Positions 1-7,418 of a DNA stretch of 20,565 bases are shown one piece after another. Position 1 is the first letter of the stretch, and each line of letters starts with the position of its first letter. This DNA is from a virus, in IMG/VR virus record IMGVR_UViG_3300042522_001002, positions 1-20,565 of that record, one strand, 5' to 3'. The notes below the pieces were generated by a model that saw only the letters and a program-made list of their open reading frames with translations, did no database searches and had not been told where the DNA came from. Made by a program: the position numbers and the translations under genes.

Positions 1-155
1 TACCATTCACTCCCCCTTCCGCTTCTGCGCTCTTGATATTTGTTGGAGGTATCTTTCAGATTCCTGGGCAAGCATTCAACGTCGGAGGAAACCAAATTCA
101 GTTCACTTCTGCACCCGCGGCTAACCTGACATTCTACGGAGTATCTCTAACCTAA
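1..155 (+). CDS. C-terminal fragment of a phage structural (probable tail fibre) protein
   Basis: An open frame runs in from the left edge (first full codon at 3) and stops with TAA at 153-155. It encodes about 50 residues ending in FYGVSLT, with a hydrophobic stretch LLIFVGGIFQIPG followed by FNVGGNQIQFTSAP. This alternation of short beta-strand-like hydrophobic segments and Gly/Asn turns is typical of the C-terminal domains of phage fibre and neck-appendage proteins. Its TAA overlaps the next ATG by one base (TAATG), so the two genes are probably translationally coupled in the same tail operon. The N-terminus lies outside the window, so the family cannot be named. Confidence 0.6.
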   Translation, partial: PFTPPSASALLIFVGGIFQIPGQAFNVGGNQIQFTSAPAANLTFYGVSLT

Positions 156-1165
156 TGGCTTACATCTTTCCAGTAAACCCAGCTGACGGTCAGCTTTACC
201 CGGTGCCAGCCATCCCAGGCTCACTCCAGTATCAGTGGAGTCAGTCATTGGGTGTGTGGCTGATTTATTCTCCCCTCGGAGTGCAGTCCGTCTCCGGCCT
301 TCTCCCCATCGTGGTGTCGGATGGGACGAACAACGCCACCGTTAGCATCCTTCCAGCCACACTTAACAACGCTGGCTCGATGTCGGCGGAGGATAAGGAA
401 AAGCTAGACAACATTCCACCGGATGCCAACACTGGCACCGTGAAGCAAATCAATACGGGCTTCGGATTGACGGGTGGTCCTATCACGACGACAGGCACCA
501 TCGATCTTGAACCGGCTACGAGGACCACTGAGGGTGGCGTCATCATCGGGGAGAACATCGATGTCGATGCAGCTGGTGTGATCTCCATCCCCGCCGCACG
601 TTTCGGCGTCACCAGCATCAACGTCGGCCCCGGATTGGTGGGCGCACCCTCACCCATCGTCAACACGGGCACTATCTCCGCAGCGTTGGCCACTCGTCTC
701 ACAGTGGGCGCAGTGCGTGTAGGCTCCGGCCTTAGTGTGGCCGCCGACGGCACCCTCTCGTTGGCTGGATCACTTCAGTCGGTGGGAGTTTTAGCATGGG
801 GGACTATTGGCATCACAGCTGGTTCTCCCTACACTTTCACACTGAGAGAGGGTTACAACATCTCGGGCATTACTTGGCTGTCAGGTACCCAACCACGTGT
901 TGTGGTCTCCTTCCAAAATGCTTTGGCGGATAATCTCTACGGTGTGTTTCTGACTGCTCGTGTGAGTTCGTTTGGATCTAGTTTGGCGCTAAAGCAGGTC
1001 AACCAACTGATCAACTTCTCTTTCAAGACGACAGTTGACGTTCAGCTTAACGCTGTCACTTTCACCACTCTCGATAATACCGCCCAAGGAGGCACCATCA
1101 CTTGGAACTCTTGGGGTGACATCTCAGAGTTCGACATCATGATCATCGACACCGCCACCTTCTAA
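155..1165 (+). CDS. Tail fibre protein, FPxNPxDGQLYP N-terminal type
   Basis: A 336-residue fibre protein. Residues 5-16 read FPVNPADGQLYP and are followed by QYQWSQSLGVW, a module seen again in the gene at 3733. It is probably the part that attaches the fibre to the virion or to another fibre. The middle contains copies of a roughly 20-residue beta repeat of the form GAVRVGSGLSVAADGTLSL (also GGVIIGENIDVDAAGVISI), which is widespread in cyanophage fibres. From about residue 205 the sequence changes to a non-repetitive domain ending FDIMIIDTATF, a candidate distal or receptor-facing domain. No enzymatic motif is visible. The start overlaps the upstream stop and the stop overlaps the next ATG (TAATG both times). 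Fibre identity is well supported; its exact position on the virion is not. Confidence 0.8.
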   Translation: MAYIFPVNPADGQLYPVPAIPGSLQYQWSQSLGVWLIYSPLGVQSVSGLLPIVVSDGTNNATVSILPATLNNAGSMSAEDKEKLDNIPPDANTGTVKQINTGFGLTGGPITTTGTIDLEPATRTTEGGVIIGENIDVDAAGVISIPAARFGVTSINVGPGLVGAPSPIVNTGTISAALATRLTVGAVRVGSGLSVAADGTLSLAGSLQSVGVLAWGTIGITAGSPYTFTLREGYNISGITWLSGTQPRVVVSFQNALADNLYGVFLTARVSSFGSSLALKQVNQLINFSFKTTVDVQLNAVTFTTLDNTAQGGTITWNSWGDISEFDIMIIDTATF

Positions 1166-1650
1166 TGAACGTCATCGTCTACGGCACGTACAATTCTACC
1201 GTCTCTTACTTGAACGTGGTGTCAGCAGGCGCCGACGATCTAGAGACTTTCGCATTCAAATACCTAGAGCCTTTTGGTATCCCCTACCAAATTGTGGACC
1301 AGATGGATATTCCACCGTCCCCATACATTAGTAATGCTCAGACGGTGGATGCGAGTGTTTCACCACCGACATTCGACTGGGTTCTGGATGAGGCTCAGAG
1401 GGCCGCTACTAACTACAATGCGCAGTACTGGCAGGCGCAGTACAACGAGGGATTGCTGGGCCTGAGCATCACCAACGATTACCAACTCCAGCTCGCGATA
1501 GCCACGCCTGAGGGTGAGAGAACTGCGGATCAAGTGGCGGCTGTGGAATTCCTTAGCGGGATCAACGGCCTCCAACAGAGTGTCCAAGACCAAATCGATG
1601 CAGCCACTTCGGGAGCAGAACTAATCTCCATCCTAAATCAGCTCGGGTAA
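1165..1650 (+). CDS. Small fibre-cassette protein, possible fibre assembly factor
   Basis: A 161-residue acidic protein with no repeat character, wedged between two fibre genes and coupled to the upstream one by TAATG. It starts MNVIVYGTYNSTVSYLNVVS and has a Gln/Ala-rich probable helical second half (AQYWQAQYNEGLLGL, then IDAATSGAELISILNQLG at the C-terminus). The C-terminal pattern of an Ala-rich helix followed by a short hydrophobic end recalls small fibre-assembly or DUF4376-like proteins, and resembles the end of the gene at 6687 (VNAATTVPQLYSFDW). I do not recognise a defined family. Assembly chaperone is inferred from size and position; a minor structural protein is equally possible. 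Confidence 0.65.
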   Translation: MNVIVYGTYNSTVSYLNVVSAGADDLETFAFKYLEPFGIPYQIVDQMDIPPSPYISNAQTVDASVSPPTFDWVLDEAQRAATNYNAQYWQAQYNEGLLGLSITNDYQLQLAIATPEGERTADQVAAVEFLSGINGLQQSVQDQIDAATSGAELISILNQLG

Positions 1651-1653
1651 AAC
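1645..1653 (+). repeat. GGGTAAAAC motif at gene junction, copy 1
   Basis: GGGTAAAAC spans the stop codon (TAA at 1648-1650) of the preceding gene, just before the large fibre gene at 1672. The same core occurs at stop/start junctions at 4666, 5508 and 11481. A purine-rich AGAGGGA further downstream is a plausible ribosome binding site for the 1672 gene. The motif's role is unknown. Confidence 0.4.
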
Positions 1654-1671
1654 GTATAGAGGGATTTACAG

Positions 1672-3726
1672 ATGGCATTCGTCAAAGCTCAATTTATGGA
1701 GCCGCCTGGAAGCGGCACAGGTGCTACTCCAATCGGCGCCGTGAAGGCTGGCCCGGGGGTGTCTATTGCTCCAGACGGCACCATATCTTCCACTGCCAGC
1801 GGGGGCACCATCAGTAATGTCGTTCCCAGCAATGGCATTCAGGGTGGTGGAACAGGGCCAACAGTGTTTCTGGGTCTTCTGCCTCCTCAGGGAACCTCGC
1901 TTGGTGGCGTTAAAACGATCGATGGATCAGGTATCTCGATCGATTCCGACGGTGTCATTCGCTCCGTAGTGAATGTGCAGATCACTGGGGGTCCTGGAAT
2001 CAATGTTGTGGATCTCGGTGGCGACGCTTACTCGATTTCGGCTTTGGCGGCCACCAACTCGGTTTTGGGCTCTGTCATTGTTCCAGCGAGCGCAACCAGC
2101 GGCCTTAGTCTGGCTCCAAGTGGAGCCCTAACTCTCCGTCCGGCTTCGTCTCTGTTTATCGGTGGTATTAAGCCAGGGACGGGCTGCACTGTTTTGCCAG
2201 ACGGAACACTGAACGCTACTGGATCCGGTGGAACTATCACTGGCGTCGGTGTTGGCACTGGATTGGGCGGTGGTGGAACTACCGGTGCCGTCACACTATT
2301 CCTCCAACCTGCTGGAACAGGAGCCGCCAACAACATCGGTGGGGTGTATGCGGGTGATAACGTAACCATCGCTGCTGATGGTCGTATAAGCGCGACCACA
2401 ACATCAACGGGCGTGCAGTCGATCACCGCCACACCCGGCGGATCTATTAACATCACGGGCACTTCGGCAAACCCGAGCATCGGCGTAGTTAGTGCCTCCA
2501 CCACCGTTGCCGGCTCCGTTCAACTCATCAACTCGACCACCTCCTCTCAGGTCGACGGATTTGCCGCCACTCCCAACTCGGTTAAGATCGTCGCAGACGC
2601 CGTCGTCACAAAGCTCCCCTTAGGCGGGGGGATAATGACGGGCTCCATTGACTTCGTAGCCGGTCAACCTTTCCCCGGAGTGATCCCTGAGTCGTCATTC
2701 ACTCAACTTGGTGGGATTCTTGTCGGCTCCTCTTTGGCGCCGGGATATGGTCAGCTTACCGTTGGAACTGACGGTCAGGTTTTGGCCGCTAACTCCCTAG
2801 CGCCACTGGGAGTGGAGTGGGTCTCTGCCGGTTCCGGAACTGTTTCGAGTGTCACAGGCACGGCCCCGGTTCAAGTGGCCACTGGCACCACAACCCCGGT
2901 CATTAGCGTGGACGCCGCGAGTACGACGGCCGCTGGTATCGTTCAGCTCTTCGATGGAGTTGGAAGCACCTCCACTACGACCGCAGCCACGCCCAACTCT
3001 GTTCGTCAAGCCTACGATCTGGCCGCCCTACAGCTTCCGCTGTCTGGCGGAACAATGACTGGCAACATCACCTTCACTGGAACTCAGACATTCCCCGGAA
3101 CTTTGCCACTCGCAGGTGGTACGATGACCGGAGACATAGTGTTCAACACCGGTCAGACATTCGCGGGCACGCTGCCACTGGCTGGTGGTACGATGACCGG
3201 CGCTATCACATTCGCCGCCGGTCAAACATTCACGGGCACGCTGCCACTGGCTGGTGGCACCATGACTGGAGCGATCACATTCGCTGCCGGTCAGACGTTC
3301 CCCGGAACAATCTCCGCAACTCTGCTGGATGTCACAGGCGACATCGTTTTCGCATCCGCCGCTAACACTCCAGCCTCTCTCCCAATTGGCACCGCTGGTT
3401 CGATTCTCGCTGTCAATGCGGGTCTGCCCGCTTGGCGCACGGCCGCTCAACTTGGCCTACTGACAAGTGCGGCTGCCGCAACCACCTACGCTCCGCTCAA
3501 CAGCCCGACCTTCACAGGGCCCGTTACAGTCAACGCCGGCGGATCCGGTGGTTCCAATGCGCTCATCGTTAGCGGGGGAAGCTTGATTCTGTCCACAACC
3601 TTCACCCCTGGTTCGTCAACTGATACGGGAAGCACGGGTGAGATTTCGTGGGATGCCAACTACCTCTACATTTGCACCGCTCCCAACACCTGGGGACGCA
3701 TTGCGATTGACTCGACTCCGTTCTGA
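1672..3726 (+). CDS. Large repetitive tail fibre protein
   Basis: A 684-residue Gly/Thr/Ser/Ala-rich fibre. The N-terminus (AQFMEPPG, then GAVKAGPGVSIAPDGTISS) matches the start of the genes at 4710 and 5559 and probably forms a shared attachment module. The middle carries several degenerate GGIKPGTGCTVLPDGTLNA-type repeats and segments such as VQLINSTTSSQVDGFAATPNSVK and VQLFDGVGSTSTTTAATPNSV, each followed by a run starting LPL. Four perfect-period 23-residue repeats (LPLAGGTMTGAITFAAGQTF) follow at about residues 455-546, with one degenerate copy near residue 315. The C-terminal domain (GSTGEISWDANYLYICTAPN and the end TWGRIAIDSTPF) is a common non-repetitive ending of cyanophage fibres. 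ATG at 1672 has AGAGGGA upstream. Receptor recognition is inferred. Confidence 0.85.
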   Translation: MAFVKAQFMEPPGSGTGATPIGAVKAGPGVSIAPDGTISSTASGGTISNVVPSNGIQGGGTGPTVFLGLLPPQGTSLGGVKTIDGSGISIDSDGVIRSVVNVQITGGPGINVVDLGGDAYSISALAATNSVLGSVIVPASATSGLSLAPSGALTLRPASSLFIGGIKPGTGCTVLPDGTLNATGSGGTITGVGVGTGLGGGGTTGAVTLFLQPAGTGAANNIGGVYAGDNVTIAADGRISATTTSTGVQSITATPGGSINITGTSANPSIGVVSASTTVAGSVQLINSTTSSQVDGFAATPNSVKIVADAVVTKLPLGGGIMTGSIDFVAGQPFPGVIPESSFTQLGGILVGSSLAPGYGQLTVGTDGQVLAANSLAPLGVEWVSAGSGTVSSVTGTAPVQVATGTTTPVISVDAASTTAAGIVQLFDGVGSTSTTTAATPNSVRQAYDLAALQLPLSGGTMTGNITFTGTQTFPGTLPLAGGTMTGDIVFNTGQTFAGTLPLAGGTMTGAITFAAGQTFTGTLPLAGGTMTGAITFAAGQTFPGTISATLLDVTGDIVFASAANTPASLPIGTAGSILAVNAGLPAWRTAAQLGLLTSAAAATTYAPLNSPTFTGPVTVNAGGSGGSNALIVSGGSLILSTTFTPGSSTDTGSTGEISWDANYLYICTAPNTWGRIAIDSTPF
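3034..3309 (+). repeat. Four tandem 69-bp repeats inside a fibre gene
   Basis: Units begin at 3034, 3103, 3172 and 3241, each exactly 69 bp and encoding 23 residues of the form LPLAGGTMTGxIxFxxGQTF followed by xGT. The last two units are nearly identical in protein (AITFAAGQTF) but differ at several third codon positions. A diverged unit (LPLGGGIMTG) starts at 2614. Exact periodicity without frame disruption fits a repeating beta-structured shaft whose copy number can change by recombination. Confidence 0.85.
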
Positions 3727-3732
3727 TAACCG

Positions 3733-4668
3733 ATGGCTCTGCTAAACTTCCCAGACAATCCGCTGGACGGGCAACTCTACCCGAATCCTTGCCCTCAAGG
3801 GGTGACCCAGTATCGCTGGGACACCAGTACTGGCATCTGGCGGATTGTCGGAGTGGCCACCGGAGTCCTTCCTGGAACCTACGGTAATGACGCCACCGTT
3901 GGCCAATTCACGGTCGATGTTCAAGGAGTCATAACCGACGCTCAGAACGTGTCGATTAGAGCAGCCTCCGTCGAGGATACCGGAATAGTTCAGCTCAACG
4001 ATAGCACCAGTTCTTCCAATACCACTCAAGCTCTGACCGCCAACGCCGGTAAGAAGCTTCAAGATCAGATCGGAAATCTGGATAACTGCACCGTCCCAGA
4101 TCGTGCTAATGTCGTTCAGGCCCTGAATGACCTACAGGCACAGACCGTTCAGCTTCAGACGGATGCAGCCATCTGGTGTGGCTATTACAATGCCGAGGCG
4201 GGAGCTATCTCCTTTGTGAGCGTCATCGGTCAGCGTCTTGGCTATCAGGTGGGCACGAAGTTGCCAGTTCCATCGAATAGGAATGGTGGCGACTTCTTCA
4301 TCGTCAATAAGACGGGTAATCCCTACATTGCCGGCGACTATAATGCGCCGCAAGTTGTCTGTGAATCTGGCAACTGGATCATGTCGGAGACGGTCAAGTG
4401 GTCTGAGGTGCGAGCCTTGGGCAACCTCACCGCCTCGGACATCGCATACACTCCGACGGCTCCGCTCACCGCGATCAACGTTCAGAACGCGATCTTCCAA
4501 CTCCAGCAGTTGCTGAGAACTTCTGTGGGAGGGGCGACGATCTCCGAGACGAAGCCGCTGAACGCCTATCCCGGCCAGCTCTGGTGGGATAACTCGGACG
4601 GCACTCTCTACATCTTCTACATCGACTCCAGCGGTTCGCAGTGGGTGGAGTTGAATACTGCCCCCTAG
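3733..4668 (+). CDS. Tail fibre protein, FPxNPxDGQLYP type with GQLWWD C-terminus
   Basis: A 311-residue protein whose first 40 residues (FPDNPLDGQLYP, then QYRWDTSTGIWRIVG) are clearly related to those of the gene at 155. A middle segment, DTGIVQLNDSTSSSNTTQAL, followed by LQDQIGNLDNCTV and VVQALNDLQAQTVQLQ, looks helical and could be a trimerising stretch. The C-terminus YPGQLWWDNSDGTLYIFYID, ending WVELNTAP, is a recognisable module found in cyanophage structural proteins. The start is ATG at 3733, six bases after the previous stop, with no strong Shine-Dalgarno sequence. It is probably a fibre or fibre-connector protein in the same operon. Confidence 0.8.
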   Translation: MALLNFPDNPLDGQLYPNPCPQGVTQYRWDTSTGIWRIVGVATGVLPGTYGNDATVGQFTVDVQGVITDAQNVSIRAASVEDTGIVQLNDSTSSSNTTQALTANAGKKLQDQIGNLDNCTVPDRANVVQALNDLQAQTVQLQTDAAIWCGYYNAEAGAISFVSVIGQRLGYQVGTKLPVPSNRNGGDFFIVNKTGNPYIAGDYNAPQVVCESGNWIMSETVKWSEVRALGNLTASDIAYTPTAPLTAINVQNAIFQLQQLLRTSVGGATISETKPLNAYPGQLWWDNSDGTLYIFYIDSSGSQWVELNTAP

Positions 4669-4680
4669 GGTAAAAACACC
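4666..4680 (+). repeat. TAGGGTAAAAACACC motif, copy 2
   Basis: TAGGGTAAAAACACC begins with the TAG stop of the 3733 gene and is identical over 15 bases to the sequence at 11481-11495. It opens the 41-base gap before the 4710 gene, a gap with no recognisable Shine-Dalgarno site close to the ATG. It may be a promoter, a processing site or another transcription/translation signal; function unknown. Confidence 0.45.
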
Positions 4681-4709
4681 TCAGGAACCCGTACCCATCT
4701 CATCAAGTT

Positions 4710-5510
4710 ATGCCCCTAAGTAATGCACAACTTATGGTTCCCCCAAATGGCCCTGGGGTTAGAGGGGCCGTTAAGGCGGGAAGCGGTATCACCATTGATG
4801 CTGTCACGGGTGCTGTCTCGGCGGACTTAAACGCTTTTTGTAGCCGGATTCTCCCGGGCGATAACATCACGATCCTGCCGAATCCAGGACTCGGCCAAGT
4901 AACGATATCTGCCACTATCGCCCCAGACCCGACCAAACTGCTCCCGGTTGGAACAGTTATGACGTTCTTCCAAACCGGCGCTCCTCCGAATTGGATCACG
5001 GAACAACTCGGGACGCGGATGCTTCGAGTTGTTTCCACAGCCGGCGCCGGTACAGGCGGTAGTCAGGCATGGGATGCTGTCTTCAGCTCAAAAACTTTCA
5101 CTGGCTCCGTCTCTCTCAGTGGGGTTAACGCGTCTGGAAACACGACAAGCGCCTCACAGGTGGCAAGTGGATCGATCTCTTTGGGGGGACTGTCTTTAGG
5201 AGCCACCTCAGTTTCCACGGCTCAAATCGCCTCGCACAACCACAACTACCAGCCAAGACCAGCAGGCGGTAACAAAATGGGCCAGCAGCAGGGCATTCAA
5301 GATAACCAGGGTGATACCACAAGTGCTACGGGATCTAGCGGTGGTCACTCTCACTCTCTTTCGGGAAGCGGCTCATTCTCTGGAAACTCCTACAGTCACG
5401 ATCACTCCTTCAGTGCTCCCGTCACCGGTAACGCCTCATTCAGCGGAGGCAGCTTCGACTTCTCCGTCCAATACATCGATCTGATTGTCTGTAGAAAACT
5501 CTCCAACTAG
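4710..5510 (+). CDS. Short fibre-like protein with three HxH motifs (paralogue 1)
   Basis: A 266-residue protein. The N-terminal module (AQLMVPPNGPGVRGAVKAG, residues 6-24) is shared with the genes at 1672 and 5559. Residues 79-95 (PVGTVMTFFQTGAPPNW) resemble the start of phage tail-collar domains, which usually read PVGTVxxFxxxxxPxGW. The second half is built of GSVSLSG/GSISLGG beta repeats and contains H176-N-H178, H213-S-H215 and H230-D-H232. It ends FSVQYIDLIVCRKLSN. HxH motifs in T4 gp37 and gp12 bind metal on the trimer axis, so a metal-stabilised trimeric spike or fibre tip is a reasonable inference. A sister gene lies 48 bases downstream. Confidence 0.75.
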   Translation: MPLSNAQLMVPPNGPGVRGAVKAGSGITIDAVTGAVSADLNAFCSRILPGDNITILPNPGLGQVTISATIAPDPTKLLPVGTVMTFFQTGAPPNWITEQLGTRMLRVVSTAGAGTGGSQAWDAVFSSKTFTGSVSLSGVNASGNTTSASQVASGSISLGGLSLGATSVSTAQIASHNHNYQPRPAGGNKMGQQQGIQDNQGDTTSATGSSGGHSHSLSGSGSFSGNSYSHDHSFSAPVTGNASFSGGSFDFSVQYIDLIVCRKLSN

Positions 5511-5519
5511 GGGTAAAAC
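5508..5519 (+). repeat. TAGGGGTAAAAC motif, copy 3
   Basis: The TAG stop of the 4710 gene is followed directly by GGGTAAAAC. This matches the cores at 1645, 4666 and 11481, with one extra G relative to copies 2 and 4. It opens a 48-base leader to the paralogous gene at 5559. That leader also shares GGAACC with the leader of the 4710 gene, at similar distance from the ATG. Confidence 0.4.
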
Positions 5520-5558
5520 TCTCATGCATCTGTCGGAACCGCTTTACTCTCGACCGCT

Positions 5559-6353
5559 ATGGCCCTAAATCTAGCCCAACTGATGCAAGCCCCTGGAGGT
5601 CCTGGGGTTATTGGTGCCGTGAGAGCAGGCACTGGGATCTCGATATCTCCGGACGGTGCGATTAGCATCAACCCAGCAGAGGTGGTTTCTGAGATCCGCG
5701 CCGGGAATAACATTACGATCAGTCCCAGTTCTGGCGTTGGAACGGTGACGATCAACGCTTCTGCGTCTGGCTCCGGTGACTTTCCTGCCGGCACCGTGAC
5801 AATGTTCATCCAGGCTTCGGCTCCCGCCGGATGGACTCAGGTCACCACGCAGAATAACAAAGCGGTGCGTGTAGTTAACAGTAATGGTGGCGCTACAGGC
5901 GGCGCCCAGCCATTCACATCAGTATTCACATCTGTTCCCGTAACTGGTAGTGTTTCTCTCTCCGGTCTCTCAGCGAGTGGGGGAAGTACCAACACCGTTA
6001 ACCAGACGCCGTCTGGTAGCATCAGTCTTTCGGGTTTGAGCGTTGGTGGTACGTCTATCTCTACTAATGAGCTGCCTTCCCACGTTCACAACTATCAGAA
6101 AAGACCTGCTAACGGTGGCAAAATGGGCCAGCAGCAGGGTGTGAATGACCAGCAGGGCGATAATACAGGTGCGGCTGGAGGTAGCGGAAGCCACACCCAC
6201 TCCGCGTCCGGTTCGGGTTCCTTCAATGGTAACAACCAGAGTCACTCCCACTCCGTTTCTGGAGTGTCCGTGAGTGGTAGCGCTTCCTTCAACGGAGGAA
6301 CTCTCAATTTGGCCGTCCAATACGTAGACGCTATCCTCTGCGCTAAATCCTAA
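5559..6353 (+). CDS. Short fibre-like protein with three HxH motifs (paralogue 2)
   Basis: A 264-residue paralogue of the 4710 product, collinear along its whole length: N-terminal AQLMQAPGGPGVIGAVRAG, a collar-like FPAGTVTMFIQASAPAGW at about residues 75-92, beta repeats, a KMGQQQGVNDQQGD segment (KMGQQQGIQDNQGD in the sister) and the C-terminus LAVQYVDAILCAKS. The HxH motifs are H175-V-H177, H212-T-H214 and H229-S-H231. All six histidines of the sister are conserved in spacing, which argues that they are functional. The N-terminal repeat GTGISISPDGAISI is a good copy of the cyanophage fibre repeat. Role inferred: a trimeric spike, short fibre or fibre tip, perhaps forming mixed assemblies with the sister protein. 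Confidence 0.75.
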   Translation: MALNLAQLMQAPGGPGVIGAVRAGTGISISPDGAISINPAEVVSEIRAGNNITISPSSGVGTVTINASASGSGDFPAGTVTMFIQASAPAGWTQVTTQNNKAVRVVNSNGGATGGAQPFTSVFTSVPVTGSVSLSGLSASGGSTNTVNQTPSGSISLSGLSVGGTSISTNELPSHVHNYQKRPANGGKMGQQQGVNDQQGDNTGAAGGSGSHTHSASGSGSFNGNNQSHSHSVSGVSVSGSASFNGGTLNLAVQYVDAILCAKS

Positions 6354-6361
6354 CGACAACT

Positions 6362-6685
6362 ATGGCGAAGAAAACCATCTGCCCACTCCTAAGGAAACCT
6401 TGCATCGAAGAACAGTGTGCATGGTGGGCGACAGTCCGAGGCTACGACATCAATACGGGCAAAGACGTTGACAATCAACTCTGTGTTGTCAGCACCATGC
6501 CGATGTTGCTTATAGAAAACTCGGCTCAACAACGAAGCACGGCGAGCGCAGTTGAAAGCCTTCGGAATGAGTCCATAAACCGCACAGACATCACCAACAA
6601 ACTTCTTGCCAATGTGGTTGTGGGAGCTATAGTATCAGAGCTTCCATCAACTGACGTTCCTTTCGCTGAATTGCCCCCTTCGTAA
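6362..6685 (+). CDS. Small four-cysteine protein of the fibre cassette
   Basis: A 107-residue protein starting MAKKTICPLLRKPCIEEQC. Its four cysteines lie at residues 7, 14, 19 and 41 (C-x6-C-x4-C-x21-C), arranged as in small zinc- or iron-sulphur-binding domains. The second half, PMLLIENSAQQRSTASAVES followed by LRNESINRTDITNKLL, looks helical. I have a recollection of similar small CPLLxKPCIExxC proteins in other phages but cannot name a family. It lies 8 bases after the second HxH protein and one base before the next gene. No Shine-Dalgarno sequence is seen, so coupling to its neighbours is likely. Metal binding is inferred from cysteine spacing only. Confidence 0.65.
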   Translation: MAKKTICPLLRKPCIEEQCAWWATVRGYDINTGKDVDNQLCVVSTMPMLLIENSAQQRSTASAVESLRNESINRTDITNKLLANVVVGAIVSELPSTDVPFAELPPS

Positions 6686-6686
6686 C

Positions 6687-7418
6687 ATGGCTCGCTACAC
6701 TTTATTCCCTGGAACTGGAGACGCGCAGATCGACGGTTACCTGGCACAGGATGTCGACTACGTAGGCATTGATCCCACCATTCACTGTGTCCAGTGGTAC
6801 GATACCATCGGACAGATTGAATACGTTGGCGATGTGATGACCGGCGCCAAACCTCAAAATGAGGACATCACAGACATCACCCCATATCTTCCTTACATCA
6901 CCAGCGCTCAGGCTATCATCGACGCCTACCTGAATCCCCAGATCTTCTACTCCACTAGCGATTCTACGCTGTTTAACGGCTCTACGGTTCCTTTGGGGAA
7001 CGAGATCGCTATCACCACTGTTGGTGGCATCCCACCGGCGACAACAACAGATTTGGTCCCTCCCACTCCGGAGGACTTCCAAACTCTCTACTGGTTTAAC
7101 GACAGTGAGTGGGTTGTCTCAGGTGTGAACCCGAATCTGAATCTGGCTGCCGCTCAGGCTAGTCTCATCACTCTGATCCAGACCTCGGCCACCGAGCAGG
7201 CTGATCTTCAGGCCCGAATCTACTCGATGTACCAACTGAGCATTGAGGCCTCGCCGGGAACACTTCCCACCGCGGATTATGCCGGTATCGACCTGGACAC
7301 CTACCAGGCATACATCGACGGCGAAGTGAGCGCCATGACGGCCACAGTGAACGCCGCCACCACAGTGCCCCAGCTCTACAGCTTCGATTGGCGTGTTGAG
7401 GGTGACCCCAACGCCTAA
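6687..7418 (+). CDS. Last protein of the fibre cassette, possible fibre accessory protein
   Basis: A 243-residue acidic protein starting MARYTLFPGTGDAQIDGYLA, then IHCVQWYDTIGQIEYVGDV, a motif I associate with uncharacterised cyanophage tail-region proteins. A central Pro/Thr-rich linker (IPPATTTDLVPPTPEDFQTL) leads into YWFNDSEWVVSGVNPNLNL and a helical C-terminal domain (ASLITLIQTSATEQADLQAR) that ends VPQLYSFDWRVEGDPNA. The C-terminal helical arrangement resembles that of the 1165 product, so the two may be accessory or assembly factors. The gene ends the plus-strand cassette: its TAA lies within the 4-base overlap with the convergent gene on the other strand. Confidence 0.7.
   Translation: MARYTLFPGTGDAQIDGYLAQDVDYVGIDPTIHCVQWYDTIGQIEYVGDVMTGAKPQNEDITDITPYLPYITSAQAIIDAYLNPQIFYSTSDSTLFNGSTVPLGNEIAITTVGGIPPATTTDLVPPTPEDFQTLYWFNDSEWVVSGVNPNLNLAAAQASLITLIQTSATEQADLQARIYSMYQLSIEASPGTLPTADYAGIDLDTYQAYIDGEVSAMTATVNAATTVPQLYSFDWRVEGDPNA

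Noticed and set aside
5524-5568. A 14-codon upstream frame (MHLSEPLYSRPLWP) overlapping the 5559 start
   Set aside because: No ribosome binding site and no counterpart before the paralogue at 4710; too short to distinguish from chance.
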